Assembly: GCA_003243445.1 (NCBI GenBank)
Contig: QFQQ01000043.1
Location: 32,850-96,849 of the forward strand
Direction of reading: 5' to 3'
From: Citrobacter freundii
Lineage (GTDB): Bacteria > Bacteroidota > Bacteroidia > Chitinophagales > Chitinophagaceae
Length of the DNA stretch: 64,000 nucleotides
Shown here: one piece after another, positions 50,954 through 59,633 of the stretch
Position numbering within the stretch: position 1 is the first letter of the stretch
Layout of the letters: each line of letters begins with the position of its first letter
The notes under the pieces: generated by a model
The model's input: the letters and a program-made list of their open reading frames with translations, nothing else
Databases searched by the model: none
Told to the model about the DNA's origin: nothing
Translations under genes and position numbers: made by a program

Positions 50954-52000
50954 ATGATAGCTGCAAAAGGATATGCCGTTCATACAAAAACGGATAAGCT
51001 TGCGCCATGGGATTTTGAGCGCCGGGATGTTGGTGCACACGATGTTTTGATCGAGATCCTGTACAGCGGGATCTGTCATTCGGATATTCACCAGGTGAGA
51101 AGCGAATGGGGACCATCGATCTATCCGATGGTGCCGGGACATGAGATCGTTGGGCGTGTGGTGGAAGTTGGCGCACACGTTAAGAAAGTAAAAGCAGGCG
51201 ACCTTGCCGGTATCGGTTGCATGGTCGATTCCTGCAAAGAATGCGCAAGCTGCAAAAGCGGTCACGAACAGTTTTGCGATAATGACAAAACCGTTTTTAC
51301 CTACAACTCTGTTGAGCTGGATGGGAAAACGCCCACATACGGTGGGTATTCAAACAAGATCGTGTGCCGCGAAGAATTTGTATTGAAGGTTTCTGAGAAA
51401 CTTCCGCTGGAAGGTGTTGCTCCGTTACTTTGTGCAGGTATCACCACCTACTCACCGCTTCGGCAGTGGAAAGTTGGAAAAGGGCATAAAGTAGGCGTAC
51501 TTGGTCTTGGTGGGTTAGGTCATATGGCGGTGAAATTCGCCGCATCTTTTGGAGCGGAAGTGACCATGCTCAGCACCTCTCCTTCTAAAGAGGCGGACGC
51601 TCGCAAACTTGGTGCGCACAATTTCTGCTACACCAAAGATGAGGCACAGGTAAAAAAATACAGTAAATACTTCGATTTCATCATCGATACTGTTTCCGCA
51701 CCCCATAGCTATGACATGTATCTTGGAATGCTGAATACATCCGGTGTACATATCTGCGTGGGTATTCCACCTGAACCGATCAAGTTCAACGGATTCTCGA
51801 TGCTTGGCCGGAACAGGACCATCACTGGTTCCATGATCGGTGGTATTCCCGAAACACAGGAAATGCTTGACTATTGCGCAGCGCACGGCATCGTATCAGA
51901 TGTGGAAGTGATCCCGATGAATTATGTGAATGAGGCTTATGAGCGGGTGATGAAGAGTGATGTGAAGTATAGGTTTGTGATAGATATGGCCACGATATGA
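50954..52000 (+). CDS. Zinc-dependent NADP(H) alcohol dehydrogenase, YahK/CAD type
   Basis: A 348-residue medium-chain dehydrogenase that reduces aldehydes, usually with NADPH. Catalytic zinc ligands: Cys in YSGICHSDIHQVR (~41), His-Glu in MVPGHEIVGRV (~64-65) and Cys in LLCAGITTYSP (~158). Structural zinc: CKECASCKSGHEQFC (~95-109). Rossmann motif GLGGLGHMAVK (~181-191), followed by MLSTSPSKEADARKLG, where Ser-Thr-Ser favours NADPH over NAD. Length and pattern match the cinnamyl-alcohol/YahK group. Convergent with the aldehyde oxidoreductase genes, with a shared palindrome between them. Confidence 0.93.
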   Translation: MIAAKGYAVHTKTDKLAPWDFERRDVGAHDVLIEILYSGICHSDIHQVRSEWGPSIYPMVPGHEIVGRVVEVGAHVKKVKAGDLAGIGCMVDSCKECASCKSGHEQFCDNDKTVFTYNSVELDGKTPTYGGYSNKIVCREEFVLKVSEKLPLEGVAPLLCAGITTYSPLRQWKVGKGHKVGVLGLGGLGHMAVKFAASFGAEVTMLSTSPSKEADARKLGAHNFCYTKDEAQVKKYSKYFDFIIDTVSAPHSYDMYLGMLNTSGVHICVGIPPEPIKFNGFSMLGRNRTITGSMIGGIPETQEMLDYCAAHGIVSDVEVIPMNYVNEAYERVMKSDVKYRFVIDMATI

Positions 52001-52010
52001 TCAGAGAGCG

Positions 52011-52156
52011 ATGGCAGATGACTGATGGCCGATGGCCGAGCTCCGCGATCTGATGAATAATTGCAGCAACGAAGCTTTCCGATTTTGGAGGGCTTCGTTG
52101 GTGTAAGAAAGTGTCAAACTGCGGAGCTCGGCCATCGGCCATCGGTCATCTGCCAT
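52011..52156. repeat. Heptamer inverted repeat (GATGGCC word) at convergent gene ends
   Basis: Arms 52011-52046 and 52121-52156 match in 35 of 36 positions, made of GATGGCA/GATGACT/GATGGCC/GATGGCC words plus GAGCTCCGC. The 74-nt loop holds CAACGAAGC/GCTTCGTTG. It is the whole spacer between two convergent genes and may end both transcripts. Confidence 0.85.
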
Positions 52157-52162
52157 CTTCTT

Positions 52163-54400
52163 TCAAATCAGTTTATCCGGCGTAATCGGCAACTGCCTTA
52201 CCCTTTTCCCCGTAGCATTATACACCGCATTTGCGACGGAGGCTGCGAAACCGATCAGGGCTATCTCGCCCATGCCTTTGGCGCCCATGGGATTGAGGAC
52301 TGGGTCGGGTTTGTTGACGAAAAGAGCTTCGATATAGGGAATATCGGCGTTGACGGGAACGTGGTAGTCGGCAAAGTTGTTGTTTACATAGCGGCCGAAA
52401 CGGTGATCGATGATCGCTTCCTCGGTCAATGCCATGCCAATGCCGCCGACAACACCGCCGATCATCTGGCTGCGCGCAGTTTTTTCGCTGATGATCTTGC
52501 CGGCATCACCGGTTGTTACCACCTGTTTTACTTTTACAACACCTGTTAAAGGATGCACCCACACTTTAGTGAAGTGAACGGAAAATGAATACATCGAATA
52601 CTTGCGTTGCTCCGCCCCACCTTTTGAATCTTTGGTGATATCCAGTTTGTCAAGCTGATTGCTTTTCAGTAATTCTTCATAGCTGCGGCGGTTGGCTGCC
52701 TGATTTTTTAAAAAGATCTGACCGTTTTCAAAACTGATATCGCCGGATTCAGGATGCGTGGTAGCATCATGGCCCGTTTTCAGCAATAATGTTTTCAATT
52801 TTTCTTTTAATTCCATACAGGCATCATATACCGCGGAGCCGAGCGTGGAGGTGGTTGCTGAACCGCCTTGTGTGGGGCCGGGAGGCAGGGAAGAGCTGCC
52901 CAGTTCAAACTTTATTTTCTCCGGTGGAAGATCCATTGCTTTTGATGCGATCTGTACCATTGCTGTCGCCGTGCCCGGTCCCATATCGCTTACTGCGCTT
53001 TGCAACAGTAATGTTCCGTCATCTTTTAATACAGCGCGTACTGTTGCCACCCAACGCATCGCGCTGAATACACCGCTACCCATGCCATAACCGACAAGCC
53101 ATCCGTCTTCAGTCAGTGTGCGCGGTTGTTGTTTACGTTTGTTCCACCCGATCTTTTCCATTCCCATCTGGTAACACTCTCTGAGGTATTTGCTGGAGAA
53201 TGGAAGCTTGCGTTCAGGATCCTGTTCTGCATAGTTGCGCAATCTCAATTCAACAGGATCGATATTGAGTTTGTATGAGAGTTCATCAATAGCTGATTCA
53301 AATGCGAAACAACCGGTTGCCTCGCCGGGACCGCGCATCCAGATGGGTGTGCTTACATCCAGCGGAACAAGCTGATAGCTGGTGTTTACATTCGGGCAAT
53401 CATATAAAAACTTCGTTGCATTCACGATGCCTTCAGTAAAATTTTCATAAGAAGATGTTTGAGCGATGGCATTATGCGTAATGCCTGTGAATTTTCCTTC
53501 CGCTGTTGCGCCAATGCCGATCTTCTGGTAAGCACAGGGTCTGTAACCGACCATGGTAAACATCTGGTCGCGGCTCAGCATTACTTTTACCGGTTTGTTG
53601 ACTTTTTTTGCGGCAAGTACAGCGGCAATTTCATGCGGCCATGTTCTGAGTGCGCTGCCAAATCCTCCGCCAACATATTCGGCTATTACTTTCACGTTTG
53701 CTTCAGGCAGTTGAAAAGCTTGCATCAGGTCACCCTGTGTATCTTTTGGCCCCTGCGTTTTATCGTATACGGTTATTTTATCCGGTGCTTCCCAATGAGC
53801 GATGATCGCGTGCATCTCCATTGGGTTATGCGTTTCAATCGGCATTAGGTATTCTTCTTCTATAAACACGGGAGCGTTCTTATATATGTCTGCTTCGCCG
53901 CGTTTATAAACCTGCGGTTTATCACCTCCCTGCGGCCCGCGTGCATTGGCAAGATTTTTTTCAAAATCAGTTTGCGCTGTTTCTTTCGCATACTGTGCTT
54001 TTACCAGTGAAGCGGCATACACAGCCCGTTCAAATGTATCAGCAACCACAATCGCGATCGGCTGGCCATTTGAATAGATCCTGTTATCATTAAACACTTT
54101 CAATCCCTGCCATTCCTGTGCTTTTGGATTGGCTTTCTTATCCACAGGGTGAAAGCCGGGGACTTTCGGTGAGTTCAGGTGTGATATCACGGCCAGTACA
54201 CCGGGAGCATTTTCCGCAGGTTTTGTATTCAGGGCAGTGATCGATCCTTTGGCGATCGTGCTTGTAACAATGACGCCGTAAACAGTTCCTGGCAATTTAT
54301 GCTCAGCCGCATATTTTGCAGCGCCGGTGACTTTGTCGCGGCCATCAACGCGGTCGGCGGGAATGAAAGGATCAGTTGTATCGAAGAAGAAATTGTCCAT
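52163..54400 (-). CDS. Aldehyde oxidoreductase molybdenum-binding subunit
   Basis: Large subunit (745 residues) of a xanthine-oxidase-family enzyme of the PaoC/YagR kind, holding the molybdenum cofactor. Motifs: ADRVDGRDKVTGAAKYAAEH at the start, AEYVGGGFGSALRTWPHE (~245), WMRGPGEATGCFAFESAIDE (~352), GPTQGGSATTSTLGSA (~505) and AKGMGEIALIGFAASVANA (~715) with the catalytic Glu. Oxidises aldehydes to acids. It is the last of three genes in one direction (2Fe-2S, FAD, Mo). No cofactor-insertion chaperone (PaoD/XdhC-like) is in the window. Confidence 0.92.
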   Translation of the reverse strand: MDNFFFDTTDPFIPADRVDGRDKVTGAAKYAAEHKLPGTVYGVIVTSTIAKGSITALNTKPAENAPGVLAVISHLNSPKVPGFHPVDKKANPKAQEWQGLKVFNDNRIYSNGQPIAIVVADTFERAVYAASLVKAQYAKETAQTDFEKNLANARGPQGGDKPQVYKRGEADIYKNAPVFIEEEYLMPIETHNPMEMHAIIAHWEAPDKITVYDKTQGPKDTQGDLMQAFQLPEANVKVIAEYVGGGFGSALRTWPHEIAAVLAAKKVNKPVKVMLSRDQMFTMVGYRPCAYQKIGIGATAEGKFTGITHNAIAQTSSYENFTEGIVNATKFLYDCPNVNTSYQLVPLDVSTPIWMRGPGEATGCFAFESAIDELSYKLNIDPVELRLRNYAEQDPERKLPFSSKYLRECYQMGMEKIGWNKRKQQPRTLTEDGWLVGYGMGSGVFSAMRWVATVRAVLKDDGTLLLQSAVSDMGPGTATAMVQIASKAMDLPPEKIKFELGSSSLPPGPTQGGSATTSTLGSAVYDACMELKEKLKTLLLKTGHDATTHPESGDISFENGQIFLKNQAANRRSYEELLKSNQLDKLDITKDSKGGAEQRKYSMYSFSVHFTKVWVHPLTGVVKVKQVVTTGDAGKIISEKTARSQMIGGVVGGIGMALTEEAIIDHRFGRYVNNNFADYHVPVNADIPYIEALFVNKPDPVLNPMGAKGMGEIALIGFAASVANAVYNATGKRVRQLPITPDKLI

Positions 54401-54487
54401 GATAGAAATGTTCTTGGGTTCAAGGTTTAAATGTTTATTACCCGGATCTGGAATTAACGGTATCGTATCCGTTTCAAACCTTTGCTT

Positions 54488-55477
54488 TTACGTTATATCA
54501 GTCGCATTGACACAGGCTTGTAGGATAGCTGCAGGTGCCATCTTCAGTTTGAAATCATTGCTGCCAAAACTTCTTGCATCTTTCATTGCAAGCGCAGCGG
54601 CCTGTTTAAAAACATCTTCACCGGCTTTTTTACCAATCAGAAATTTTTCTGCTGCCGTCAGCCGCCAGGGTTTATGTGCAACGCCACCCATTGCGAGACG
54701 TGCCGACTGAATGACCTTATCACTCCCTTTTAATTCAAATGCTGCTGCAACGGATACCAGCGCAAATGCATAAGAAGCCCGGTCGCGGATCTTCAGGTAA
54801 CGAACATGTTTATAAAGTGGTGCAGAAGGAATGGTAATGCCGGTGATCAGTTCTCCTTTCTGAAGATTGTTATCAAACTGAGGAGTGGTGCCCGGTAGGC
54901 GATGAAAGTCGGTGAACCTGATCACGCGTTCACCTTTTGCACCGGCTATATGAACGGTTGCGTCCAACGCTGCCAGCGCAACACACATATCACTTGGGTG
55001 GACAGCGATGCATTGCGGGCTTGTTCCCAAGATCGCATGCATGCGGTTGTATCCGCCGATAGCGCCGCAACCCGAACCGGGTTGACGCTTGTTGCAGGGC
55101 ATTGCCGTGTCATAAAAATAACCACAACGTGTGCGCTGCATCATATTGCCGCCAACTGTCGCCATATTCCTGAGTTGCGCGGAAGCTCCTGCTTTCAATG
55201 CCATGGCAAGCAGCGGATATTTTTCCTGCACGAGCCTGTCGGCTGCCACTTCGCTGTTAATGGCCAGCGCGCCGATATGAAGACCTTTATCTGTGTCTTC
55301 GATCTGTTTTAAAGGAAGCTGATTGATATCGATCAGGCGTGACGGGCTCATCACGCCTTTTTTCATCAGATCGACCAGATTGGTACCGCCTGCAATGAAA
55401 CCCGAACCGGGATTCTTTGAGATGATATCGATCGCGGCTTTGACAGAAGTTACGCGGCTGTATTCAAAGTTGATCAT
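54488..55477 (-). CDS. Aldehyde oxidoreductase FAD-binding subunit
   Basis: Medium FAD subunit (329 residues), PaoB/YagS-like. It has the VAO-type FAD motif FIAGGTNLVDLMKKG (~30-44) and ATVGGNMMQRTRCGYF (~107-122), with cysteines in RCGYFYD and PCNKRQPGSGCGAIGG that in PaoB-type subunits bind a 4Fe-4S cluster. The C-terminal CO-dehydrogenase-flavoprotein-like domain is present. ATG 55477 overlaps the stop of the upstream gene by four bases (ATGA), so translation is coupled; an in-frame extension to 55540 is inside the other gene. Confidence 0.93.
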   Translation of the reverse strand: MINFEYSRVTSVKAAIDIISKNPGSGFIAGGTNLVDLMKKGVMSPSRLIDINQLPLKQIEDTDKGLHIGALAINSEVAADRLVQEKYPLLAMALKAGASAQLRNMATVGGNMMQRTRCGYFYDTAMPCNKRQPGSGCGAIGGYNRMHAILGTSPQCIAVHPSDMCVALAALDATVHIAGAKGERVIRFTDFHRLPGTTPQFDNNLQKGELITGITIPSAPLYKHVRYLKIRDRASYAFALVSVAAAFELKGSDKVIQSARLAMGGVAHKPWRLTAAEKFLIGKKAGEDVFKQAAALAMKDARSFGSNDFKLKMAPAAILQACVNATDIT

Positions 55478-56094
55478 ATTTCCTGCCCTCCTTTTTTTAC
55501 GTCCATGATCGCATCGACAATGTTCGGGTAAGCTCCGCATCTGCAGATATTACCGCTCATGAACTCCCGGATCTCGTCTTCACTGTTTGCATGCCCTTCG
55601 CGAACACAAGCAATGGCAGACATGATCTGACCGGGTGTACAATAGCCGCATTGAAATCCATCATGTTTGATGAATGCTTCCTGCATGGGATGAAGCTGTT
55701 CACCTTTGGCAAGGCCTTCAATGGTTGTTATTTTTTTGCCTTCATTCATTACTGCGAGGCTAAGACAGGAATTGATCCTCCGGCCGTCCACATGCACCGT
55801 GCAGGCACCGCACTGGCCATGGTCGCAGCCTTTCTTTGTACCGGTAAGATTCAGTTGTTCACGGAGAAAATCAAGCAGGGTCACGCGCGGCTCAACCTGT
55901 ACCTGATGGGAAATGCCGTTTACTTCGATCCCGAGCTGGATCTTTTCAAAAAGTGCGGCGATCTTTTCGTCCTGATCTGCCGCCTTTAGCAATGCAGGTG
56001 ACGCAAGACTAAGGGCTGCCATAGCCGTCGACTTTTTCAAAAAGTCACGCCGGCCTTTGTCGCCATTAGGGCAATCGGTTTGGTTTTGGATCAT
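55474..56094 (-). CDS. Aldehyde oxidoreductase 2Fe-2S subunit with Tat signal
   Basis: Small subunit (206 residues), PaoA/YagT-like, passing electrons from the Mo site. The N-terminus has a twin-arginine signal (GRRDFLKKSTAMAALSLASP), so the folded heterotrimer is presumably exported to the periplasm. Two 2Fe-2S sites: CDHGQCGACTVHVDG...NSC (~93-115) and CGYCTPGQ...CRCGAYPN (~150-190). First gene of the three-gene operon. The PaoABC enzyme of E. coli detoxifies aromatic aldehydes; the role here, near a YahK-type reductase, may be similar. Confidence 0.94.
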   Translation of the reverse strand: MIQNQTDCPNGDKGRRDFLKKSTAMAALSLASPALLKAADQDEKIAALFEKIQLGIEVNGISHQVQVEPRVTLLDFLREQLNLTGTKKGCDHGQCGACTVHVDGRRINSCLSLAVMNEGKKITTIEGLAKGEQLHPMQEAFIKHDGFQCGYCTPGQIMSAIACVREGHANSEDEIREFMSGNICRCGAYPNIVDAIMDVKKGGQEI

Positions 56095-56139
56095 AAATGT
56101 GGAATATGGGATGAATTTACGAATTGTTTGGCGATGGTT

Positions 56140-56185
56140 GGGGGATGTTCGATGTTTGATGTACGATGGTCGATGGTCGGAGGAG
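56140..56185. repeat. Heptamer repeat, single arm (GATGKTC word)
   Basis: GATGTTC, GATGTTT, GATGTAC, GATGGTC, GATGGTC in tandem before the Fe-S subunit start. No inverted partner is seen up to 56400. Confidence 0.65.
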
Positions 56186-56399
56186 CAGATGGTGGTATCC
56201 TGGGAGTAAACAGGTGTTTGCGAGGGGTTAGTTCTTTGTCGGAAGCAGGTTCACGCGCACTTTTAAGTGTTTTCAGAGATCAGGGCGGCGGACCGGAATT
56301 TGCGAAACGTATGAGGGTCTGCAAGGTCTGGGAGGTCTGACCTGAGGTCGTCTCCTTTTTCCCTTTTTTTCTCCTTCCATCTCTTAGCTTATCTTTGCG

Positions 56400-56407
56400 G
56401 ATTCCTA
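56400..56407 (+). promoter_or_regulatory. -7 promoter box of the cysteine desulfurase gene
   Basis: TATCTTTG matches TAnnTTTG 32 nt before the ATG; the -33 position has a T-rich tract but no TTG. Confidence 0.4.
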
Positions 56408-56438
56408 AAAATGCCTGACCGGCGCTGAATATTCTTCT

Positions 56439-57569
56439 ATGGACCGTATATATTTTGACAATGCCGCCACAACAGCCCTCGACAAAGAGGTGCTGGATGC
56501 CATGTTACCTTATATGACCAATCATTTTGGAAACCCTTCTTCCATTTATTCTTATGGGAGGGAGACCAGGCTGGCCATAGAAACCGCACGTAAGTCAGTT
56601 GCCAAATTGCTGAATGCACATCCCGGTGAGATCTTTTTCACCAGCGGTGGAACAGAGAGCAACAATACAGCCATTCTTTCCGCGATCAGGGATCTTGGTT
56701 GCACGCATATCATCACTTCTCCGATCGAGCACCATGCAGTGCTGCATACTGTCGAACATTATGGTTGCGGTGATGAGGTTACGCATAGTTTTGTAAAGCT
56801 TTTACCAAATGGTCATGTTGATCTTGCGGACCTGGAAGAACAACTGGCGGAACATAAAGATGCGAGATGCCTTGTGTCATTGATGCATGCAAACAACGAG
56901 ATCGGCAACCTGCTGGACATCGATGCAGTGGGTGAGCTCTGCAAAAAATACAACGCGATCTTTCATTCAGATTGTGTGCAGACCGTCGGGCACTATCCGC
57001 TGGACCTGAGAAAGACGCCTGTTCATTTTATTTCCGGTGCAGGCCACAAATTCCATGGCCCGAAAGGTGTGGGATTACTGTATGTAAATGATAACGTAAA
57101 GATCAAACCTTTCATTTTTGGCGGCGCACAGGAAAGGAATATGCGTGCAGGTACAGAAAATGTTTATGGTATCGTTGGTTTTGCCAAAGCACTTGAAATG
57201 GCAATGGCTGGTTATGAAAAAGACAGCGCCTATATCCAGTCGATAAAAACGTATATGATCGAACAACTGAGAAAGAATGTTCCGGGCATACAATTCAACG
57301 GAGACCAGGAAGGACGTTGCCTCTATACAGTGTTAAGTGCAGCCTTCCCAAAAACAGAAAAGTCAGAAATGATCCTGTTCAATCTCGATATCAACAATGT
57401 TTGTGTTTCCGGTGGCAGTGCCTGCACAAGCGGTGCCGATGTTGGCAGCCATGTGATCCGTGCGATCAATAATAATCCCAATCTTGTTACTGTTCGTTTC
57501 TCCTTCTGCAAACACAATACAAAAGAAGAAGTGGATACAGTGATCGCAAAACTGAAAGACCTGATATAA
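56439..57569 (+). CDS. Cysteine desulfurase, IscS/NifS type
   Basis: PLP enzyme taking sulfur from cysteine for Fe-S clusters or thiolation. N-terminal YFDNAATTALDKEVLDAM, GNPSSIYSYGRE, FFTSGGTESNNTAI (~68-81), PLP Lys204 in GAGHKFHGPKG, and the mobile-loop Cys329 in SGGSACTSGADVGSHV. Length 376, group I type with a long catalytic loop. No iscU/iscA gene follows, so it stands alone, with its own promoter box and terminator. Confidence 0.94.
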   Translation: MDRIYFDNAATTALDKEVLDAMLPYMTNHFGNPSSIYSYGRETRLAIETARKSVAKLLNAHPGEIFFTSGGTESNNTAILSAIRDLGCTHIITSPIEHHAVLHTVEHYGCGDEVTHSFVKLLPNGHVDLADLEEQLAEHKDARCLVSLMHANNEIGNLLDIDAVGELCKKYNAIFHSDCVQTVGHYPLDLRKTPVHFISGAGHKFHGPKGVGLLYVNDNVKIKPFIFGGAQERNMRAGTENVYGIVGFAKALEMAMAGYEKDSAYIQSIKTYMIEQLRKNVPGIQFNGDQEGRCLYTVLSAAFPKTEKSEMILFNLDINNVCVSGGSACTSGADVGSHVIRAINNNPNLVTVRFSFCKHNTKEEVDTVIAKLKDLI

Positions 57570-57590
57570 GCAGAATTGAAATATCTTTGA

Positions 57591-57615
57591 AAGACCGGCA
57601 TTGCCGGTCTTTTAT
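57591..57615 (+). terminator. Terminator after cysteine desulfurase
   Basis: AAGACCGGC/GCCGGTCTT 9-bp stem, 3-nt loop, then TTTATTTT, 22 nt after the stop. Confidence 0.88.
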
Positions 57616-57652
57616 TTTAACCACATACATATTTCAATAAGATCTGTACCTG

Positions 57653-59374
57653 ATGAAAAGAATATTTCTCCTGCTGTTCTCCTTTTTGTGTATCCGGGCT
57701 ATGTCTCAGAATATTTCTGATAAATATCTCTTCGATTATATTAAGGTCTGGGGTTTCCTGAAATATTACCATCCCGCCGTTGCGGGCGGAAAAGCCGATG
57801 CAGACGTGTTGTTCATGGCCTGGATAGGAAAGGTCAGGGCAGCGAAGACTGACCGGGACTATGCTGCGATATTGAATGATATCTCTGCAGGTCTTGGAAA
57901 GATTCCAATGTCTTCGTCAAAGGATACGACAAAGCTCTTGCTGAAAAATGATAAAACTGCCTGGATCAGTAATGACAAACTATTGCCGCTTTCATTCAAA
58001 ACGCAGTTGCTGCAATTGCGCAAGCAGGGTTTTACAGACAGTGTTCATCGATACCTGCCCCAACAGTTCTTTGATACTCGGATCCCTGCTGAAAAAGCGT
58101 ATGACAGTGTGAGTTTTCCCAATACAGATATGCAGTTGTTTGCACTGGCGAGGTACTGGAACGCAATCGAATATTTATTCGGATACAAATACATGATCTC
58201 ACAGAACTGGGATAATGTTTTAAAACGGCAGCTTCCTTTTTTTGCAAAGCCAATGAATGCTGCGGAATATGAACTGCATATTCTCCAATTGAATGCTGCT
58301 ATCGAAGATACGCATGGAGGAATTGTGTCGCTGAAAAGGTCTGCCCAAACTTACGGCCTATTTTTCCCGCCCTTTGTATTCCAGTTTGCCGGAGATACGA
58401 TTGTGGTCACTGACTATATCGACAGTATCGCATGCGCAAAGCACGATATCCGTAAGGGGGATCTTATCACAGGAATCCGGAATCTAACTGTTGCAAAAGC
58501 TGTAGAGGCATGCGGTTACCTGGTTTCAGCTTCTAATGAGTCTACGAAAAGAAGTTTACTATCATCAATCCCTTTATTGAAACCATTCAGGGGAAATGAC
58601 AGTATTGTGCCGGTGAGAATATTACGTGATGGCAAGTTGCTGCAACGCCAGGTCCCAATGCAAAAAACGGTGAACCCTTCGTTTGCCAATAATATCAACA
58701 ATCTTTATCGCAGACAGGCAGGCGATGGTTCCACCTCAAAAAACGATTTTATTCTCCGTTCCCTTACAGCCGATATCGCACAGGTAGATGCTGCGCGTCT
58801 TTCGATCCTTTACAATAGTTCGGATGATGATCATGCCATCGATTCTGTATTGCAGCTGATGAAAACGCATAAGAAAGCCATATTGTTGGACTTGCGTTGT
58901 TATTCCACACAGGCTGTTTTCTATAACAAATTATTGCCTGCGCTGGGAAAGCCATTAAAGCCTTTTGCAAGATTGCAGGCACACTACAAACGTTATCCCG
59001 GCACTTATTACGAAGAAGATATTTTTTCGGTTGTACCAAAGCAGCCCTTGCAGCCAGTTTATCCCGGCAAGATCATCCTGCTGGTAAATGAAGCAACGCA
59101 AAGTCAGTCCGAACTGATCACAATGATCATGCAGGCCAGCGCCTCGGCGAAGGTAGTCGGAACGCAAACAGGCGGTTGTGATGGAGATGCCATCCGAATG
59201 CCTGTTCCAGGTGGCTATACGTTGATCTTTTCCGGAGCGCATGTGGATTATCGCGACGGAACCCCCTCACAGAAAGTCGGAGTGAAGCGCGATGTGAAAG
59301 TGAAACGCACAACGAAAGGAATTGTGGAGGAAAGGGATGAGGTGCTGGAGGCGGCGATGAGGGTGGGAGAGTGA
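57653..59374 (+). CDS. Exported S41 family peptidase
   Basis: A 573-residue exported serine peptidase of the C-terminal-processing (Ctp/tricorn-like) group. Signal peptide MKRIFLLLFSFLCIRAMSQ; N-terminal helical region with KVWGFLKYYHPAVAGGKADA (~30-50), a PDZ-like segment (~255-340; DIRKGDLITGIRNLTVAKAV), and the catalytic domain with LVNEATQSQSELITMIMQAS (~476-495; nucleophile Ser ~485) and VVGTQTGGCDGD (Lys/Gln dyad region). In place of the usual TASASE the loop is TQSQSE. It lies alone, upstream of and convergent with the GH16 gene. Confidence 0.85.
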   Translation: MKRIFLLLFSFLCIRAMSQNISDKYLFDYIKVWGFLKYYHPAVAGGKADADVLFMAWIGKVRAAKTDRDYAAILNDISAGLGKIPMSSSKDTTKLLLKNDKTAWISNDKLLPLSFKTQLLQLRKQGFTDSVHRYLPQQFFDTRIPAEKAYDSVSFPNTDMQLFALARYWNAIEYLFGYKYMISQNWDNVLKRQLPFFAKPMNAAEYELHILQLNAAIEDTHGGIVSLKRSAQTYGLFFPPFVFQFAGDTIVVTDYIDSIACAKHDIRKGDLITGIRNLTVAKAVEACGYLVSASNESTKRSLLSSIPLLKPFRGNDSIVPVRILRDGKLLQRQVPMQKTVNPSFANNINNLYRRQAGDGSTSKNDFILRSLTADIAQVDAARLSILYNSSDDDHAIDSVLQLMKTHKKAILLDLRCYSTQAVFYNKLLPALGKPLKPFARLQAHYKRYPGTYYEEDIFSVVPKQPLQPVYPGKIILLVNEATQSQSELITMIMQASASAKVVGTQTGGCDGDAIRMPVPGGYTLIFSGAHVDYRDGTPSQKVGVKRDVKVKRTTKGIVEERDEVLEAAMRVGE

Positions 59375-59431
59375 TTTAGATTTGTAAAATGGTTGCTTGT
59401 CGTAACATAAATGATTGTTCATAGCTTATGA

Positions 59432-59445
59432 GTTGTGTGTAGTCT
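59432..59445. repeat. Orphan border of the modular palindromic element
   Basis: GTTGTGTGTAGTCT equals the border at 38737-38751 (inverted) and differs by one base from 47385-47399. No core palindrome follows. Confidence 0.45.
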
Positions 59446-59576
59446 GGGGCCGGTAAATCGTAGCGATTGACGTAAGTAAACTGATAAATTTCTATTCTTG
59501 TTCCTAGGGCTTCGGAGAGCAGTAATAGTCGGATACATCACCATCGGAATACAGCAGTAAAACAAGTCCGGGACAG

Positions 59577-59621
59577 ACAAAAAAATAGTGGTGCATTGGC
59601 CGAAGCCGCAGCACCACTACA
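59577..59621 (-). terminator. Terminator of the GH16 gene
   Basis: On the minus strand TAGTGGTGC pairs with GCACCACTA, with an inner GGCTTCGGCC-type stem, followed by a 7-T tract, 13 nt after the stop. Confidence 0.9.
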
Positions 59622-59633
59622 CTTAACTATTCC

